This document shows, in pieces, positions 17,675 to 26,689 of a DNA stretch of 64,000 nt (its first letter is position 1; every line of letters starts with the position of its first letter). Where the stretch lies: positions 248,001-312,000 of the forward strand of contig NZ_JAEFAJ010000001.1 in NCBI RefSeq assembly GCF_016287535.1. Direction: 5' to 3'. Source of the DNA: Ruminococcus sp. Its GTDB lineage: Bacteria > Bacillota > Clostridia > Oscillospirales > Ruminococcaceae. The position numbers were made by a program, and so were the translations under genes. A model generated the notes under the pieces. It saw only the letters and a program-made list of their open reading frames with translations. It was not told where the DNA came from and ran no database searches.

Positions 17675-17863
17675 CTAACCCTCTTCTGCGTGCTTGACAT
17701 TCCGGATACTCTTTTCGATCTTGTTGCGCGGTACCATAAACTCCCTTGCGCACTTCACACATCGAAGCCTGAAGTCCATTCCTGCACGTATGACGAACAT
17801 TTCATTGCCGCCGCACGGATGATTCTTTTTCATAGTAAGAATATCTCCGGCTCTGATATCCAA
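17675..17863 (-). CDS. DUF951 domain-containing small protein
   Basis: A 62-residue basic protein of the DUF951 family. It has the pattern KKNHPCGGNEMFVIRAG, then RLRCVKCAREFMVPR, with conserved cysteines (one CG near residue 17 and a CVKC near 35) that could bind a metal ion. The start is TTG at 17863, preceded by GGGAGG. It opens the operon that continues with prfA; the promoter is 45 bases upstream. The function of DUF951 is unknown; it is often found near translation genes. Confidence 0.85.
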   Translation of the reverse strand: MDIRAGDILTMKKNHPCGGNEMFVIRAGMDFRLRCVKCAREFMVPRNKIEKSIRNVKHAEEG

Positions 17864-17907
17864 AAAAGTATCCTCCCTTCATGGAAAAATAAAAATCGAA
17901 CATTTTT

Positions 17908-17936
17908 ATTATACCGCAAAATCACTTTCAAATCAA
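17908..17936 (-). promoter_or_regulatory. Promoter of the DUF951-prfA-tsaC-coaE-M18 operon
   Basis: Minus strand TTGATT, 17 bases, TATAAT, 45 bases before the DUF951 start. All five genes downstream are closely spaced, so one transcript to the terminator at 13391 is likely. Confidence 0.75.
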
Positions 17937-18033
17937 TATTTAGGAGGTATATTTTTTTCATTTTGGTGAAAAATAATAAAAACTGCCAATTAAACATATT
18001 GAACACATACAAAAAATAGAAAGGATCAATAAT

Positions 18034-18390
18034 ATGATATCAAGAGTAACAGCAGATTTTGAAAATCCCGAACTCGCGGAGCTTGCAATGAAAAGAGTAA
18101 GAGAAAGCGTACAATACGTATATTCTGCAAAAATGATGTATCACAGGATCTCTGACGGTCCTGTGACAAAAAGCCGCGGCTCTGCTTTTTCGCTGATTCC
18201 GGCTTATTACAGTACCCATGACAATCAGCTTACGAATGTTATTGGGGAACCTGTTCCCAATGAGCTCATACCGCCGGCTCACAAACGTACCAGAACTACT
18301 GCCTGCATAGTATGCGGCAGCGCCGCCGTAGACGATATCATATCTGTTCTTAACGCTATGGGCGGTACAAATATACGTTTTGCAAGTTAG
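18034..18390 (+). CDS. Hypothetical protein, 118 residues
   Basis: I do not recognise this protein. It is soluble, with a beta-alpha start (ISRVTADFENPELAELAMKR) and a similar C-terminal unit (TACIVCGSAAVDDIISVLNA then MGGTNIRF), hinting at two ferredoxin-like halves around a polar middle. Two such halves recall small stress-type alpha/beta sandwich domains, but this is only an impression. AGAAAGGAT precedes the ATG. The next gene, an S1-domain protein, begins 62 bases downstream on the same strand; no terminator is seen between them, so they may be co-transcribed. Confidence 0.7.
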   Translation: MISRVTADFENPELAELAMKRVRESVQYVYSAKMMYHRISDGPVTKSRGSAFSLIPAYYSTHDNQLTNVIGEPVPNELIPPAHKRTRTTACIVCGSAAVDDIISVLNAMGGTNIRFAS

Positions 18391-18452
18391 AATATTTCCT
18401 CCGTTCAAAGAATAGAATGAAGTATCAAAGCTATAACAACGGAGGTAAAAAC

Positions 18453-19373
18453 ATGGAATACAGACCGGAAGGCTTTATTTACAGCACCGATTCAAACAAA
18501 AGATATATTTCTGACATCGACGGACTTTCTGAAGCAATGAAAAAAGGTATTATCCTCGAAGGTAAAGCTGTGCTGTGTACAAGCTCTCATGATCTTATTA
18601 TAGAACTTCCCTGTGCAAGAGGAATAATCCACCGCGAAGACGGCGCAATCGGCATTAAAGAAGGAAAGACCCGTGATATTGCTCTTATATCACGGGTAAA
18701 CAAAATAGTCTGCTTCAAGGTAACAGAGCTTGAACTCGCCGCAGACGGCGAAGTTGTAGCTGTACTTTCAAGGAGATCCGCACAGGAGGAATGTCAGAAT
18801 AAATACATACAGAATTTGAAAAAAGGAGACATTATAGACGCTAAGGTTACTCATCTTGAACAGTTCGGCTGTTTTGTGGATATAGGCTGCGGCATACCGT
18901 CCCTTATTCCTATTGATTCTATGTCTGTCTCCCGGATATCTCACCCCTCCGACCGATTCTATGCAGGTCAGAATATAAAAGCTGTCGTTACTGAAAACAA
19001 TAATGGACGCATATTTCTTACACACAAGGAACTCCTCGGTACATGGACGGAAAACGCTGCAAGATTCAGGGTCGGCGAGACAGTTCCGGGGATAGTACGC
19101 TCTATCGAGGATTACGGTATTTTCGTGGAGCTTGCGCCTAATCTTGCAGGACTTACCGAACCGCGAGAGGGTATCAGGACAGGTCAGAGCGTCAGCGTTT
19201 ATATAAAAGCTATACTCCCGGAAAAAATGAAGATAAAGCTTATTATCGTGGATACCTGCTGTGAAGAAATATTACCGGCAGAATATGATTATTTTATCAG
19301 TACGGGACATATTGACAGCTGGGTATATTCCAGCAGGGAATCCGACAAAATAATACGTACTGACTTTGTATAA
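18453..19373 (+). CDS. Two-domain S1 RNA-binding protein (RpsA-like)
   Basis: A 306-residue protein with two S1 RNA-binding folds. The first is at about residues 118-185 (KKGDIIDAKVTHLEQFGCFV), the second at about 205-270 (RVGETVPGIVRSIEDYGIFV). The first 110 residues resemble the N-terminal part of RpsA-like proteins of Firmicutes. It probably binds RNA or the ribosome, but it is shorter than true ribosomal protein S1 and its role is unknown. The ATG at 18453 has GGAGG 7 bases upstream; an upstream in-frame ATG at 18417 has no ribosome site. Confidence 0.82.
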   Translation: MEYRPEGFIYSTDSNKRYISDIDGLSEAMKKGIILEGKAVLCTSSHDLIIELPCARGIIHREDGAIGIKEGKTRDIALISRVNKIVCFKVTELELAADGEVVAVLSRRSAQEECQNKYIQNLKKGDIIDAKVTHLEQFGCFVDIGCGIPSLIPIDSMSVSRISHPSDRFYAGQNIKAVVTENNNGRIFLTHKELLGTWTENAARFRVGETVPGIVRSIEDYGIFVELAPNLAGLTEPREGIRTGQSVSVYIKAILPEKMKIKLIIVDTCCEEILPAEYDYFISTGHIDSWVYSSRESDKIIRTDFV

Positions 19374-19400
19374 AAAATGCACCTGCAATAACAGGTGCAT
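19371..19400 (-). terminator. Terminator of pfkA, possibly bidirectional
   Basis: A 9-bp stem ATGCACCTG/CAGGTGCAT (19377-19385 with 19392-19400) and six T residues on the minus strand end the pfkA transcript. The convergent S1-protein gene on the plus strand runs into the same hairpin but with a weaker T tract. Confidence 0.85.
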
Positions 19401-19407
19401 CATTATC

Positions 19408-20370
19408 TTAATATGCGATCTCCTCAGCGATATGATGAAGCTTCTCATCATAATCCTTATGCATGGAAAGGGCTTCCTGGATATCGTAATCAACGAGCTT
19501 GCTGTCCTTGATACCAACAACACGGTTGCTGATACCCTGCTCAAGCAGCTCAACTGCATAATAACCAAGTCTTGTAGCTTCAACTCTGTCTCTTACCGTA
19601 GGAGAGCCGCCTCTCTGTACGTGACCGAGGATAGTGAATCTTGCATCAATGCCTGTCTTTTCCTGGAGCATTTTTGCGATCTCTTCACAGTGACCAACGC
19701 TTTCAGCGACGATAACAACAAAGTTCTGCTTGCCCTTTGCCTTCTTTGCAAGCATTGTGTTTGCAATTGCATTTATATCATATGGAACTTCTTTTGTGAT
19801 TATATCAGTAGCTCCGCAGGCAACACCTGTATTTACTGCGATGTGACCTGCGCCTCTTCCCATTACCTCAACAACTGAGATCCTGTCATGTGACTGAGCT
19901 GTATCACGAAGCTTGTCAACAAGCTCCATAGCTGTGTTCATAGCTGTATCAAAGCCTATAGTATAGTCTGTGCAGGCAATATCATTGTCGATAGTTCCGG
20001 GAACTCCGATACAAAGCACACCCTGTGCAGAAAGATCAGCAGCTCCTCTGAAAGAACCATCGCCGCCGATAACAACAAGGCCCTCTATGCCAAGCTCGTC
20101 AAGCTTCGCCTTGCCCTTTGCAACGCCCTCCGCTGTTCTGAATTCAGGGCATCTTGCTGTATAAAGGACTGTACCGCCTCTGTGTATAATATCGGAAACA
20201 CTTCTCTCGTCCATCTTGACGATATCCCCGTTAAGAAGTCCGACATATCCTCTGCGGATACCGTAAACTTCCATTCCCTTTGCAAGAGCTGATCTTACAA
20301 CTGCTCTTACAGCAGCGTTCATTCCGGGAGCGTCTCCGCCGCTTGTTAAAACACCGATTTTCTTGATCAT
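19408..20370 (-). CDS. pfkA: ATP-dependent 6-phosphofructokinase
   Basis: The enzyme phosphorylates fructose 6-phosphate to fructose 1,6-bisphosphate, the committing step of glycolysis. The N-terminal ATP loop GVLTSGGDAPGMNA, the GGDGSFRGA segment and the catalytic PGTIDNDI are intact; the Gly after GGDG is consistent with ATP rather than pyrophosphate use. The 320-residue length is canonical. The ATG at 20370 follows TGGAGA at an 8-base spacing; the frame opens earlier, but without a ribosome site. It has its own promoter and terminator although dnaE lies just upstream on the same strand. Confidence 0.96.
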   Translation of the reverse strand: MIKKIGVLTSGGDAPGMNAAVRAVVRSALAKGMEVYGIRRGYVGLLNGDIVKMDERSVSDIIHRGGTVLYTARCPEFRTAEGVAKGKAKLDELGIEGLVVIGGDGSFRGAADLSAQGVLCIGVPGTIDNDIACTDYTIGFDTAMNTAMELVDKLRDTAQSHDRISVVEVMGRGAGHIAVNTGVACGATDIITKEVPYDINAIANTMLAKKAKGKQNFVVIVAESVGHCEEIAKMLQEKTGIDARFTILGHVQRGGSPTVRDRVEATRLGYYAVELLEQGISNRVVGIKDSKLVDYDIQEALSMHKDYDEKLHHIAEEIAY

Positions 20371-20408
20371 AAATATTCTCCATTCTGCACTTGGCAAATA
20401 ATGTTAAC

Positions 20409-20425
20409 TCGCAGACGATCTGCGA
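20409..20425. repeat. Inverted repeat in the pfkA leader
   Basis: TCGCAGA and TCTGCGA flank a 3-base centre, about 40 bases before the pfkA start codon and downstream of its promoter. It could be a hairpin in the mRNA leader or an operator for a sugar-responsive repressor; nothing in the window decides this. Confidence 0.4.
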
Positions 20426-20444
20426 CATAATCCCATACTCTTAT

Positions 20445-20473
20445 ATTTTACTACTTTGTGTAAAAAATGTCAA
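20445..20473 (-). promoter_or_regulatory. Promoter of pfkA
   Basis: Minus strand TTGACA, 17 bases, TAAAAT, 75 bases before the pfkA start. It lies between the dnaE stop and pfkA. Confidence 0.8.
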
Positions 20474-20522
20474 GAGCATTAAGGATTTTTTCGCTTAAAA
20501 GCCGTAAAACGACGTACTGAAG

Positions 20523-23500
20523 CTATATAAGTCCGATCTCGGAAGGCGAAAAGTGTTTTTTCAGCTCTTCGTATGATTCCTTTGTAAGTTTCATGCTTAA
20601 TTTCGCACGGGGCACAACCGTTTTCTTTATGTCGGCAAGATAACAGCAAATCTGCGTATCACCTTTATATCTTTCACATATGTCTATAAGCTCCGGTTTC
20701 AGAACGGTGTCCTTTGAAGTTGTCTTGATACACAGCTTCATATTGGATACAGCTCTTTCAAACTCGCTTTCAACTGTAATAACACCGCATATTACTGTGA
20801 TACGGTCATCCTTGACTGATATTTTTCCGTTTATGACAACTATTGAGTCCGCGCCGAGCTTGCTGCCGCTTATCATATAAAGATCAGGGAATACTACTCC
20901 CTCTGTTTCGCCTGTCTCATCAGCAAAGCTGACGAAGCACATCTTATCGCCCTTTCTTGTCATATGGATCTTTGTACTTTCCACATAACACAGCAGTTTA
21001 ACAGGCATACCGTCACGCAGTGAACTGTCACCGGCAAGGTCCTTTATCTTCTTGGTATGCATCAGCTCGGCTATCCAGCTGTAAGGAGCAAGCGGATGTC
21101 CGCTTAGATACATACCTGTCGCGTCCTTTTCAAGTGCCAGTATGGTCTTATGGTCGTATTCCTGCTTGTAAGGAATACGGATATCCATTTCGGAAGTGTC
21201 GGTACCCTCAAGAAAATTCAGCTGCCCCTCGATCATTCCCCTTGAATTTGAACCTGCCATATCAAAAAGTGTTTCGTAGCTCTCCAGCATTTGTCTGCGG
21301 TTAAGACCGAGTCCGTCAAAGGCTCCGGCTTTTATCAGGTTTTCAAGAGCTTTCTTGTTCAGCTCACGTCCTTCCACACGCTCGCAGAAATCCTGAAGGC
21401 TGCGGAATTCGCCGTTTTCTTCCCTTTCGGCTATGATCTTTTCGGCAAGTCCGCTTCCTGCATTCTTTATGGCAAGAAGTCCGAAATACATTTTTCCGTC
21501 GTCAAACGTAAATCCTTTGTTGCTCCTGTTTATATCGGGGCGAAGTATCTCTATGCCGTATTCCCTGCATGAGTCGGTATATTCTGCGAGCTTCGAGCTT
21601 GCTCCCATTACGCTGGACATAAGCGCAGCCATATATATCCCACGGTAATGATATTTCAGGTATGCAGTCTGATACGCAAGATACGCGTATGCTGCGGCAT
21701 GGGATTTATTGAAGGCATAGGAAGCAAAGCTGACCATTTCATCGAATACGGAATTTGCAATATCCTCTGAAACTCCGTTTTCAGCTGCTCCTGCAACGAA
21801 GCTTTCACGTTCCTTCAGCATAACATCATGCTTTTTCTTTGCCATGGCACGGCGGACTATATCCGCGTGTCCGTAGGAATAGCCAGCAAGCTTGCGGCAT
21901 ATCTCCATAACCTGCTCCTGATATACCATACAGCCGTAAGTATCGGAAAGTATGTCTTTGAGGAGCGGATGCTTATACGTTACATTCTCAGGATGCTTTT
22001 TGTTCTCGATATAAACGGGTATGGACTTCATAGGACCTGGACGGTACAGTGAGATTATAACTATAAGATCTTCAAGACGTTCCGGACAAAGCTCCATTAC
22101 TCTTGCGGTCATGCCCTCGCTCTCAAACTGAAATACTCCCTGGGTATCCCCTTCTGACATCATCTCATAAACGCCCTTGTCGTCTACAGGTATCGCGCTT
22201 ATATCAAAGTCAGGCTCGGTTTTTCGTATCTCATTCACTGTATCTCTTATTATAGTAAGGTTTCTCAGACCGAGAAAATCCATTTTAAGCAGTCCGAGAG
22301 ATTCAAGCACACCCATGGTATACTGCGTGACAACTGTATCATCGTTTCTCTGCAGAGGTACAAGATCGCTGAGGGGTACAGCCGATATTACCACTCCCGC
22401 AGCATGGGTGGAGGCGTGACGAGGCATACCCTCAAGCTGAAGCGCTAAATCTATCAGCTTGCGCATATTCCTGTCAGAATGATAAAGTCCGCTGAGTTCA
22501 TCGGATTCGGCAAGCGCCTGACTGAGCGTGGATCTGGGGTCGATCTCCTTTGCAGCCGCGTCGCAAAGCTGATAAGACACTCCAAGGACTCTGCCTACGT
22601 CACGGACGGCAGCACGGGCTTTCAGAGTATCAAAGGCGATTATTTCCGAGACCCGGTCTGCTCCGTATTTACGCACCACATAATCCTTTACGCTCTGCCT
22701 GCCCTCAATGCAGAAATCTATATCAAAGTCAGGCATACTTACTCTTTCCGGATTAAGAAAACGCTCGAAAAGCAGATTGAACTTTATAGGGTCGATACCT
22801 GTTATGCCGATACAGTATGCGCAGAGGCTGCCTGCTCCGGAGCCTCTTCCCGGTCCTACAGGCACACCGTTTTCCCTTGCATAGCGTATGAAATCCCACA
22901 CTATAAGGTAGTAATCTGTATATCCCATTTTTGTTATGACATCAAGCTCATATTCCATACGCTCAGTGACTTTATCCGAAGGAGCTGCACCATACTTTTC
23001 GATCATTCCCTTGCGGCAAAGCTCACGGAAAAATTTCTTATTGTCAGTAACTCCCTCTATTGTGAACTTAGGGAGCTTGATATTTCCGAATTCAAATTCC
23101 ACATTGCAACGCTCAGCAATAAGACTTGTATTTGTTACAGCCTCCTCGTGACTTTTGAAAAGTTCTGCCATTTCATCGGCGGATTTTACATAGAATTCAT
23201 CGGTCTCAAAACTCATTCCGTTAGGCTCGTCAAGTGTCTTTCCGGTCTGTATGCACAGCAGGACTTTCTGCATTTCGGAATCTTTCTTATTGATATAATG
23301 ACAGTCATTGGTGACGGCAAGAGGTATGCCTGTTTCGGAGGACAGTCTGTAAAGCAGCGGAAGATTTTTAAGCTCTTCACTGATGCCGTGATTCTGTACT
23401 TCGATGTAATAATTTCCATCACCAAAGATATCACGGTATTTCAAAGCGACCGACTTTGCTTCCTCATAATTGCCGTCGGCAAGCAGACGCGGTATCTCTC

Positions 23501-23927
23501 CCGCAAGGCAGGCAGACAAACATATAAGCCCACTGTGGTATTTTTTCAGCAGTTCCAGATCTACTCTCGGCCTGTTGTAAAAGCCTTCAAGGCTTGCAAA
23601 AGACACCAGCTTTACAAGATTGCGGTATCCCTCATTGTTCTCGCAGAGGAGTACAAGATGATATGGGGAAGCGTCCAGCCTTGCGTCACGGTCATGACGT
23701 GTACGCCTTGCAACATATACCTCGCAGCCTATAACGGGCTTTATCCCTTCAGCCTTTGCTGCGTTCCAGAACTCGACAGCTCCATACATATTTCCATGGT
23801 CAGTGATCGCAACGGCAGTCTGTCCAAGCTCCTTCACACGGGCAATGAGCTCCTTGATACGGCAGGCGCCGTCAAGCAGACTGTACTCGGTATGGACATG
23901 AAGATTTACAAATGCGTCCGCTCTCAC
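20523..23927 (-). CDS. dnaE: DNA polymerase III subunit alpha
   Basis: A 1134-residue replicative C-family polymerase. The PHP domain opens the protein (NLHVHTEYSLLDG), the polymerase core includes the PDFDIDF segment with its catalytic aspartates, the tandem HhH and OB-fold regions follow (CYVESTKIHMTRKGDKMCFV). No 3'-5' exonuclease domain is present, so this is DnaE rather than PolC. It starts with GTG overlapping the whiA stop (GTGA) and has GAGGAGG just upstream. Placement of dnaE after whiA and before pfkA is the usual clostridial order. In Firmicutes with PolC, DnaE extends primers; whether PolC exists here cannot be seen. Confidence 0.96.
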   Translation of the reverse strand: MRADAFVNLHVHTEYSLLDGACRIKELIARVKELGQTAVAITDHGNMYGAVEFWNAAKAEGIKPVIGCEVYVARRTRHDRDARLDASPYHLVLLCENNEGYRNLVKLVSFASLEGFYNRPRVDLELLKKYHSGLICLSACLAGEIPRLLADGNYEEAKSVALKYRDIFGDGNYYIEVQNHGISEELKNLPLLYRLSSETGIPLAVTNDCHYINKKDSEMQKVLLCIQTGKTLDEPNGMSFETDEFYVKSADEMAELFKSHEEAVTNTSLIAERCNVEFEFGNIKLPKFTIEGVTDNKKFFRELCRKGMIEKYGAAPSDKVTERMEYELDVITKMGYTDYYLIVWDFIRYARENGVPVGPGRGSGAGSLCAYCIGITGIDPIKFNLLFERFLNPERVSMPDFDIDFCIEGRQSVKDYVVRKYGADRVSEIIAFDTLKARAAVRDVGRVLGVSYQLCDAAAKEIDPRSTLSQALAESDELSGLYHSDRNMRKLIDLALQLEGMPRHASTHAAGVVISAVPLSDLVPLQRNDDTVVTQYTMGVLESLGLLKMDFLGLRNLTIIRDTVNEIRKTEPDFDISAIPVDDKGVYEMMSEGDTQGVFQFESEGMTARVMELCPERLEDLIVIISLYRPGPMKSIPVYIENKKHPENVTYKHPLLKDILSDTYGCMVYQEQVMEICRKLAGYSYGHADIVRRAMAKKKHDVMLKERESFVAGAAENGVSEDIANSVFDEMVSFASYAFNKSHAAAYAYLAYQTAYLKYHYRGIYMAALMSSVMGASSKLAEYTDSCREYGIEILRPDINRSNKGFTFDDGKMYFGLLAIKNAGSGLAEKIIAEREENGEFRSLQDFCERVEGRELNKKALENLIKAGAFDGLGLNRRQMLESYETLFDMAGSNSRGMIEGQLNFLEGTDTSEMDIRIPYKQEYDHKTILALEKDATGMYLSGHPLAPYSWIAELMHTKKIKDLAGDSSLRDGMPVKLLCYVESTKIHMTRKGDKMCFVSFADETGETEGVVFPDLYMISGSKLGADSIVVINGKISVKDDRITVICGVITVESEFERAVSNMKLCIKTTSKDTVLKPELIDICERYKGDTQICCYLADIKKTVVPRAKLSMKLTKESYEELKKHFSPSEIGLI

Positions 23928-24832
23928 TTGTTGCCTCCTCCGTTCCGCAGTTCGTCAGCCATTTTTGCAAGCTTCTGGAAACGGTGATTTACTCCTGAAC
24001 GGCTGATGGGTTCGCTGAGACTTTCACCTATTTCCTGAAGACTCATGTCTGTATTGTCAAGGCGAAGCTGCGCGACCTCACGAAGCTCCTCGGAAAGACT
24101 GTCGATGCCGACTGCTCTGTCAATCAGCTTTATATCCTCTATCTGCTTCATGGCTGCCTTTACGACCTTGTCGATGTTTGCCGCGTCACAGTTGGCTATC
24201 CTGTTCGCCTTGTTCCGTATGTCCTTGTATATCTTCATATTCATCAGCTCAAGGGTACACTGGGACGCGCCGATAAAGGTCAGCGTATCCTCTATGGATT
24301 CGCTGCCCTTGATATAAACTATGTTCTGTCCCCTGCGAAGCATTGTCTTGGCGGTGGCGCCGATATCGTTCAGAAGCGCAACGAGCTGTAAGGCAAGCCC
24401 CTCGTCGGGGCAGGCAAATTCAAGATGATACTCCTTTGCCGGGTCGTTCACACTTCCGCAGGCAAGAAATACTCCCGCTGTAAAAACTCCGAGACTATTT
24501 GTTGCAATAATCTCGGAATCTATGACCCTTGCTCCGTCGGCAAGTCTGTATTTCTGAAATACTTTTTCCGCATTTATGCCGGATACTTCACAGTTGTACA
24601 ATACCGCACCGTTTTTGCGAATATGTTCTGCAGCAGCAGGCCTGTATCTGAACACAGCCTCGAACAGACTGCTGAAAAGCTCTGCGGAAGTCCTGCTCTC
24701 GCTCTGAAAGCATATATGCTCCCTGGAAAGTGTGCGGCAGAACAGCAGCATACCATAAAGACAGGCAAAACGCCTGTCTTTATCATTCACAGAAATGCTT
24801 ATTTCATTTCTAACATCGTTTGAGAAGGATAT
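23924..24832 (-). CDS. whiA: WhiA family DNA-binding protein, probable AUA start
   Basis: WhiA joins a LAGLIDADG endonuclease-like N-terminal domain (catalytically dead) to a C-terminal helix-turn-helix; in Bacillus it affects division and chromosome segregation, in Streptomyces sporulation. The C-terminus carries the HTH segment RLDNTDMSLQEIGESLSEPI. The first conventional start is GTG at 24790, with no ribosome site and cutting 14 conserved residues. The frame stays open upstream as x-SFSNDVRNEIS, matching the family's usual MSFS start. The codon in the Met place is ATA at 24832-24830, with GGGGAG 9 bases upstream. I therefore place the start there (302 residues). Its stop overlaps dnaE. 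Confidence 0.85.
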   Translation of the reverse strand: MSFSNDVRNEISISVNDKDRRFACLYGMLLFCRTLSREHICFQSESRTSAELFSSLFEAVFRYRPAAAEHIRKNGAVLYNCEVSGINAEKVFQKYRLADGARVIDSEIIATNSLGVFTAGVFLACGSVNDPAKEYHLEFACPDEGLALQLVALLNDIGATAKTMLRRGQNIVYIKGSESIEDTLTFIGASQCTLELMNMKIYKDIRNKANRIANCDAANIDKVVKAAMKQIEDIKLIDRAVGIDSLSEELREVAQLRLDNTDMSLQEIGESLSEPISRSGVNHRFQKLAKMADELRNGGGNK

Positions 24833-24849
24833 TTCAACTCACTCCCCGC

Positions 24850-25722
24850 TCAGAATTTTTTGTCCTTGGTTATATCCCTGTGATACTTCTGCACCTTATA
24901 GTCCTTATCAGCAAGATGCTTCGCCATAAGCTCAGCAAAGGTTATGGAACGATGCTTTCCTCCGGTGCAGCCGAATGCTATGACAAGCTGACTCTTCCCC
25001 TCCTGTACATACAGGGGTATCAGGAAATCTATAAGGTCGGTAAGCTTTTCAAAAAGCACCTTTGACTGAGAAAAACCCATAACATAGTCCCTGACACAGC
25101 TGTCACAGCCTGTATGATTGCGCAGTTCCTCGATATAAAACGGATTCGGAAGACATCTTATATCAAACATGAGGTCTGCATCAGACGCAACACCATATTT
25201 AAAGCCGAATGACATTACTTTGATGATGAGAGAATCCGAATTCTTTTCAAGGAATATGGTTTTTACCTGCTCCTTCAGCTGTGAAGAGGTAAAATTCGAT
25301 GTCTCCACATAATAATCAGCTATCTCACGAAGCTGCGAGAGCTGAGACCACTCATAGTTGATGGCTTCATGTATATTTCCGTTGAACTTCTCGGACAAGG
25401 GGTGCTTACGTCTTGTCTCCTTGTACCGTTTAAGTATCACGTCATGGGTAGCTTCTATAAAAAGCACCTTTACATCAACGTCCGGCTGGCGCTTCAGTTC
25501 CTGCCATGAGCGGAATATTTCAGCAAACATATCGCCTGTTCGTATATCTACGGCAACGGCGATCTTACTAATGTCAGATTCGGACTGTCTGCACAGATCG
25601 ACGAACTGGGTTATCAGCTTTGGCGGTATATTGTCGATACAGTAAAAGCCGATATCCTCCATAACGTCCATGACGCTTGATTTTCCCGAACCAGACATAC
25701 CGGTCACAATCAATATCTGCAT
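24850..25722 (-). CDS. rapZ: RNase adapter protein RapZ (YvcJ family)
   Basis: A nucleotide-binding protein of the RapZ/YvcJ family. The P-loop GMSGSGKSS is at about residues 8-16, the DxxD-like segment with NIPPKL near 32-37, and the C-terminal signature VIAFGCTGGKHRSIT near 254-268. RapZ in E. coli guides RNase E to the GlmZ sRNA; in Firmicutes YvcJ binds nucleotides and its role is less clear. The ATG at 25722 follows GGAGAG; an in-frame TTG 12 bases earlier would overlap this ribosome site. The hprK-murB-rapZ-whiA order is conserved in Clostridia. Confidence 0.94.
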   Translation of the reverse strand: MQILIVTGMSGSGKSSVMDVMEDIGFYCIDNIPPKLITQFVDLCRQSESDISKIAVAVDIRTGDMFAEIFRSWQELKRQPDVDVKVLFIEATHDVILKRYKETRRKHPLSEKFNGNIHEAINYEWSQLSQLREIADYYVETSNFTSSQLKEQVKTIFLEKNSDSLIIKVMSFGFKYGVASDADLMFDIRCLPNPFYIEELRNHTGCDSCVRDYVMGFSQSKVLFEKLTDLIDFLIPLYVQEGKSQLVIAFGCTGGKHRSITFAELMAKHLADKDYKVQKYHRDITKDKKF

Positions 25723-25744
25723 AGATCTCTCCAAAAAGCTATAA

Positions 25745-26650
25745 TCAGCTTAATATAACAGGTTCAAGTTCAAGTATATAACCTGTCTTTTCGTTTACTA
25801 TCTTCTTAACTCTGTCGCAAAGCTCAAGCACATCGGCACAGGTGGCGTAGCCCTTGTTAATAACGAAGCCGCTGTGCTTCTCACTTACCATCGCACCTCC
25901 GCAGGTCATCCCCTTCAGCCCGCACTGGTCAATGAGAAGAGAAGCGTAGCTTCCCTCAGGGCGCTTGAACGTACTTCCGGCACTCGGAAATTCAAGCGGC
26001 TGCTTTGCGCTCCTCTTTGCCATGCACTCGGACATGGCAGCCTTTATCTCGTCAGGCTTGCCCGAAGCAAGCTGTATCGTAACAGAGGTTATCACAAGGT
26101 CTGTGCCTGAAAATATACTTCTGCGGTAGGAAAGCTCCATTTCGTCCCTGTCAATATTTTTTATATCGCAGTTTTCATCGATATATGAAGCAGAAACCAC
26201 TACATCCTTCATTTCGCTCCCGTAGGCGCCGGCGTTCATATACAGCGCTCCGCCGACTGTACCCGGTATACCGAAGAGATTCTCCATTCCAGTAAGTCCG
26301 AGCTGCTGTGCGCGTACACAGACGGAGGCAAGATAAGCTCCCGCATCGCATCTTATAGTATTTCCCTCTGCCTCTATCCTTGAAAAATCGTTGCCGAACA
26401 GAAGAACGACTCCGTCAAACCCATCGTCCGGAACGAGAACATTGCTTCCTCTGCCGAGGATACAGTATTTTACGTCCTTATCCTTCAGGTATCTGATGAT
26501 CTCAGCAGCAGATTCCGCGGAATTGATGCTGACAAGAGCCCTGCAGGGTCCGCCGAAGCGGAAGGTTATATAATCGCTGAGCGGAGCTTCGGGAGTTATC
26601 CTGCAACCGAGCCTTCCGCATAATGCTGTAAGTTCACTTATATTTATCAT
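25745..26650 (-). CDS. murB: UDP-N-acetylmuramate dehydrogenase
   Basis: MurB reduces UDP-GlcNAc-enolpyruvate to UDP-MurNAc with NADPH and FAD, an early step of peptidoglycan synthesis. The FAD segment YCILGRGSNVLVPDDGFDG, the GIPGTVGGALYMNAGAYGSE block and the SAGSTFKRP segment with its catalytic Ser are all present. The length of 301 and the lack of the extra C-terminal Tyr loop fit the type II MurB of Gram-positive bacteria. GGGGGAC precedes the ATG. Confidence 0.96.
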   Translation of the reverse strand: MINISELTALCGRLGCRITPEAPLSDYITFRFGGPCRALVSINSAESAAEIIRYLKDKDVKYCILGRGSNVLVPDDGFDGVVLLFGNDFSRIEAEGNTIRCDAGAYLASVCVRAQQLGLTGMENLFGIPGTVGGALYMNAGAYGSEMKDVVVSASYIDENCDIKNIDRDEMELSYRRSIFSGTDLVITSVTIQLASGKPDEIKAAMSECMAKRSAKQPLEFPSAGSTFKRPEGSYASLLIDQCGLKGMTCGGAMVSEKHSGFVINKGYATCADVLELCDRVKKIVNEKTGYILELEPVILS

Positions 26651-26689
26651 AGTGTCCCCCTGAATCCATCAGTTATAAAATGAAGTCCG

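Noticed and set aside
22479..23987. A 502-codon open frame on the plus strand opposite dnaE
   Set aside because: It lies wholly inside dnaE in antisense, has no ribosome site and encodes a sequence with no recognisable domain; long shadow frames are expected opposite long genes with this codon use.
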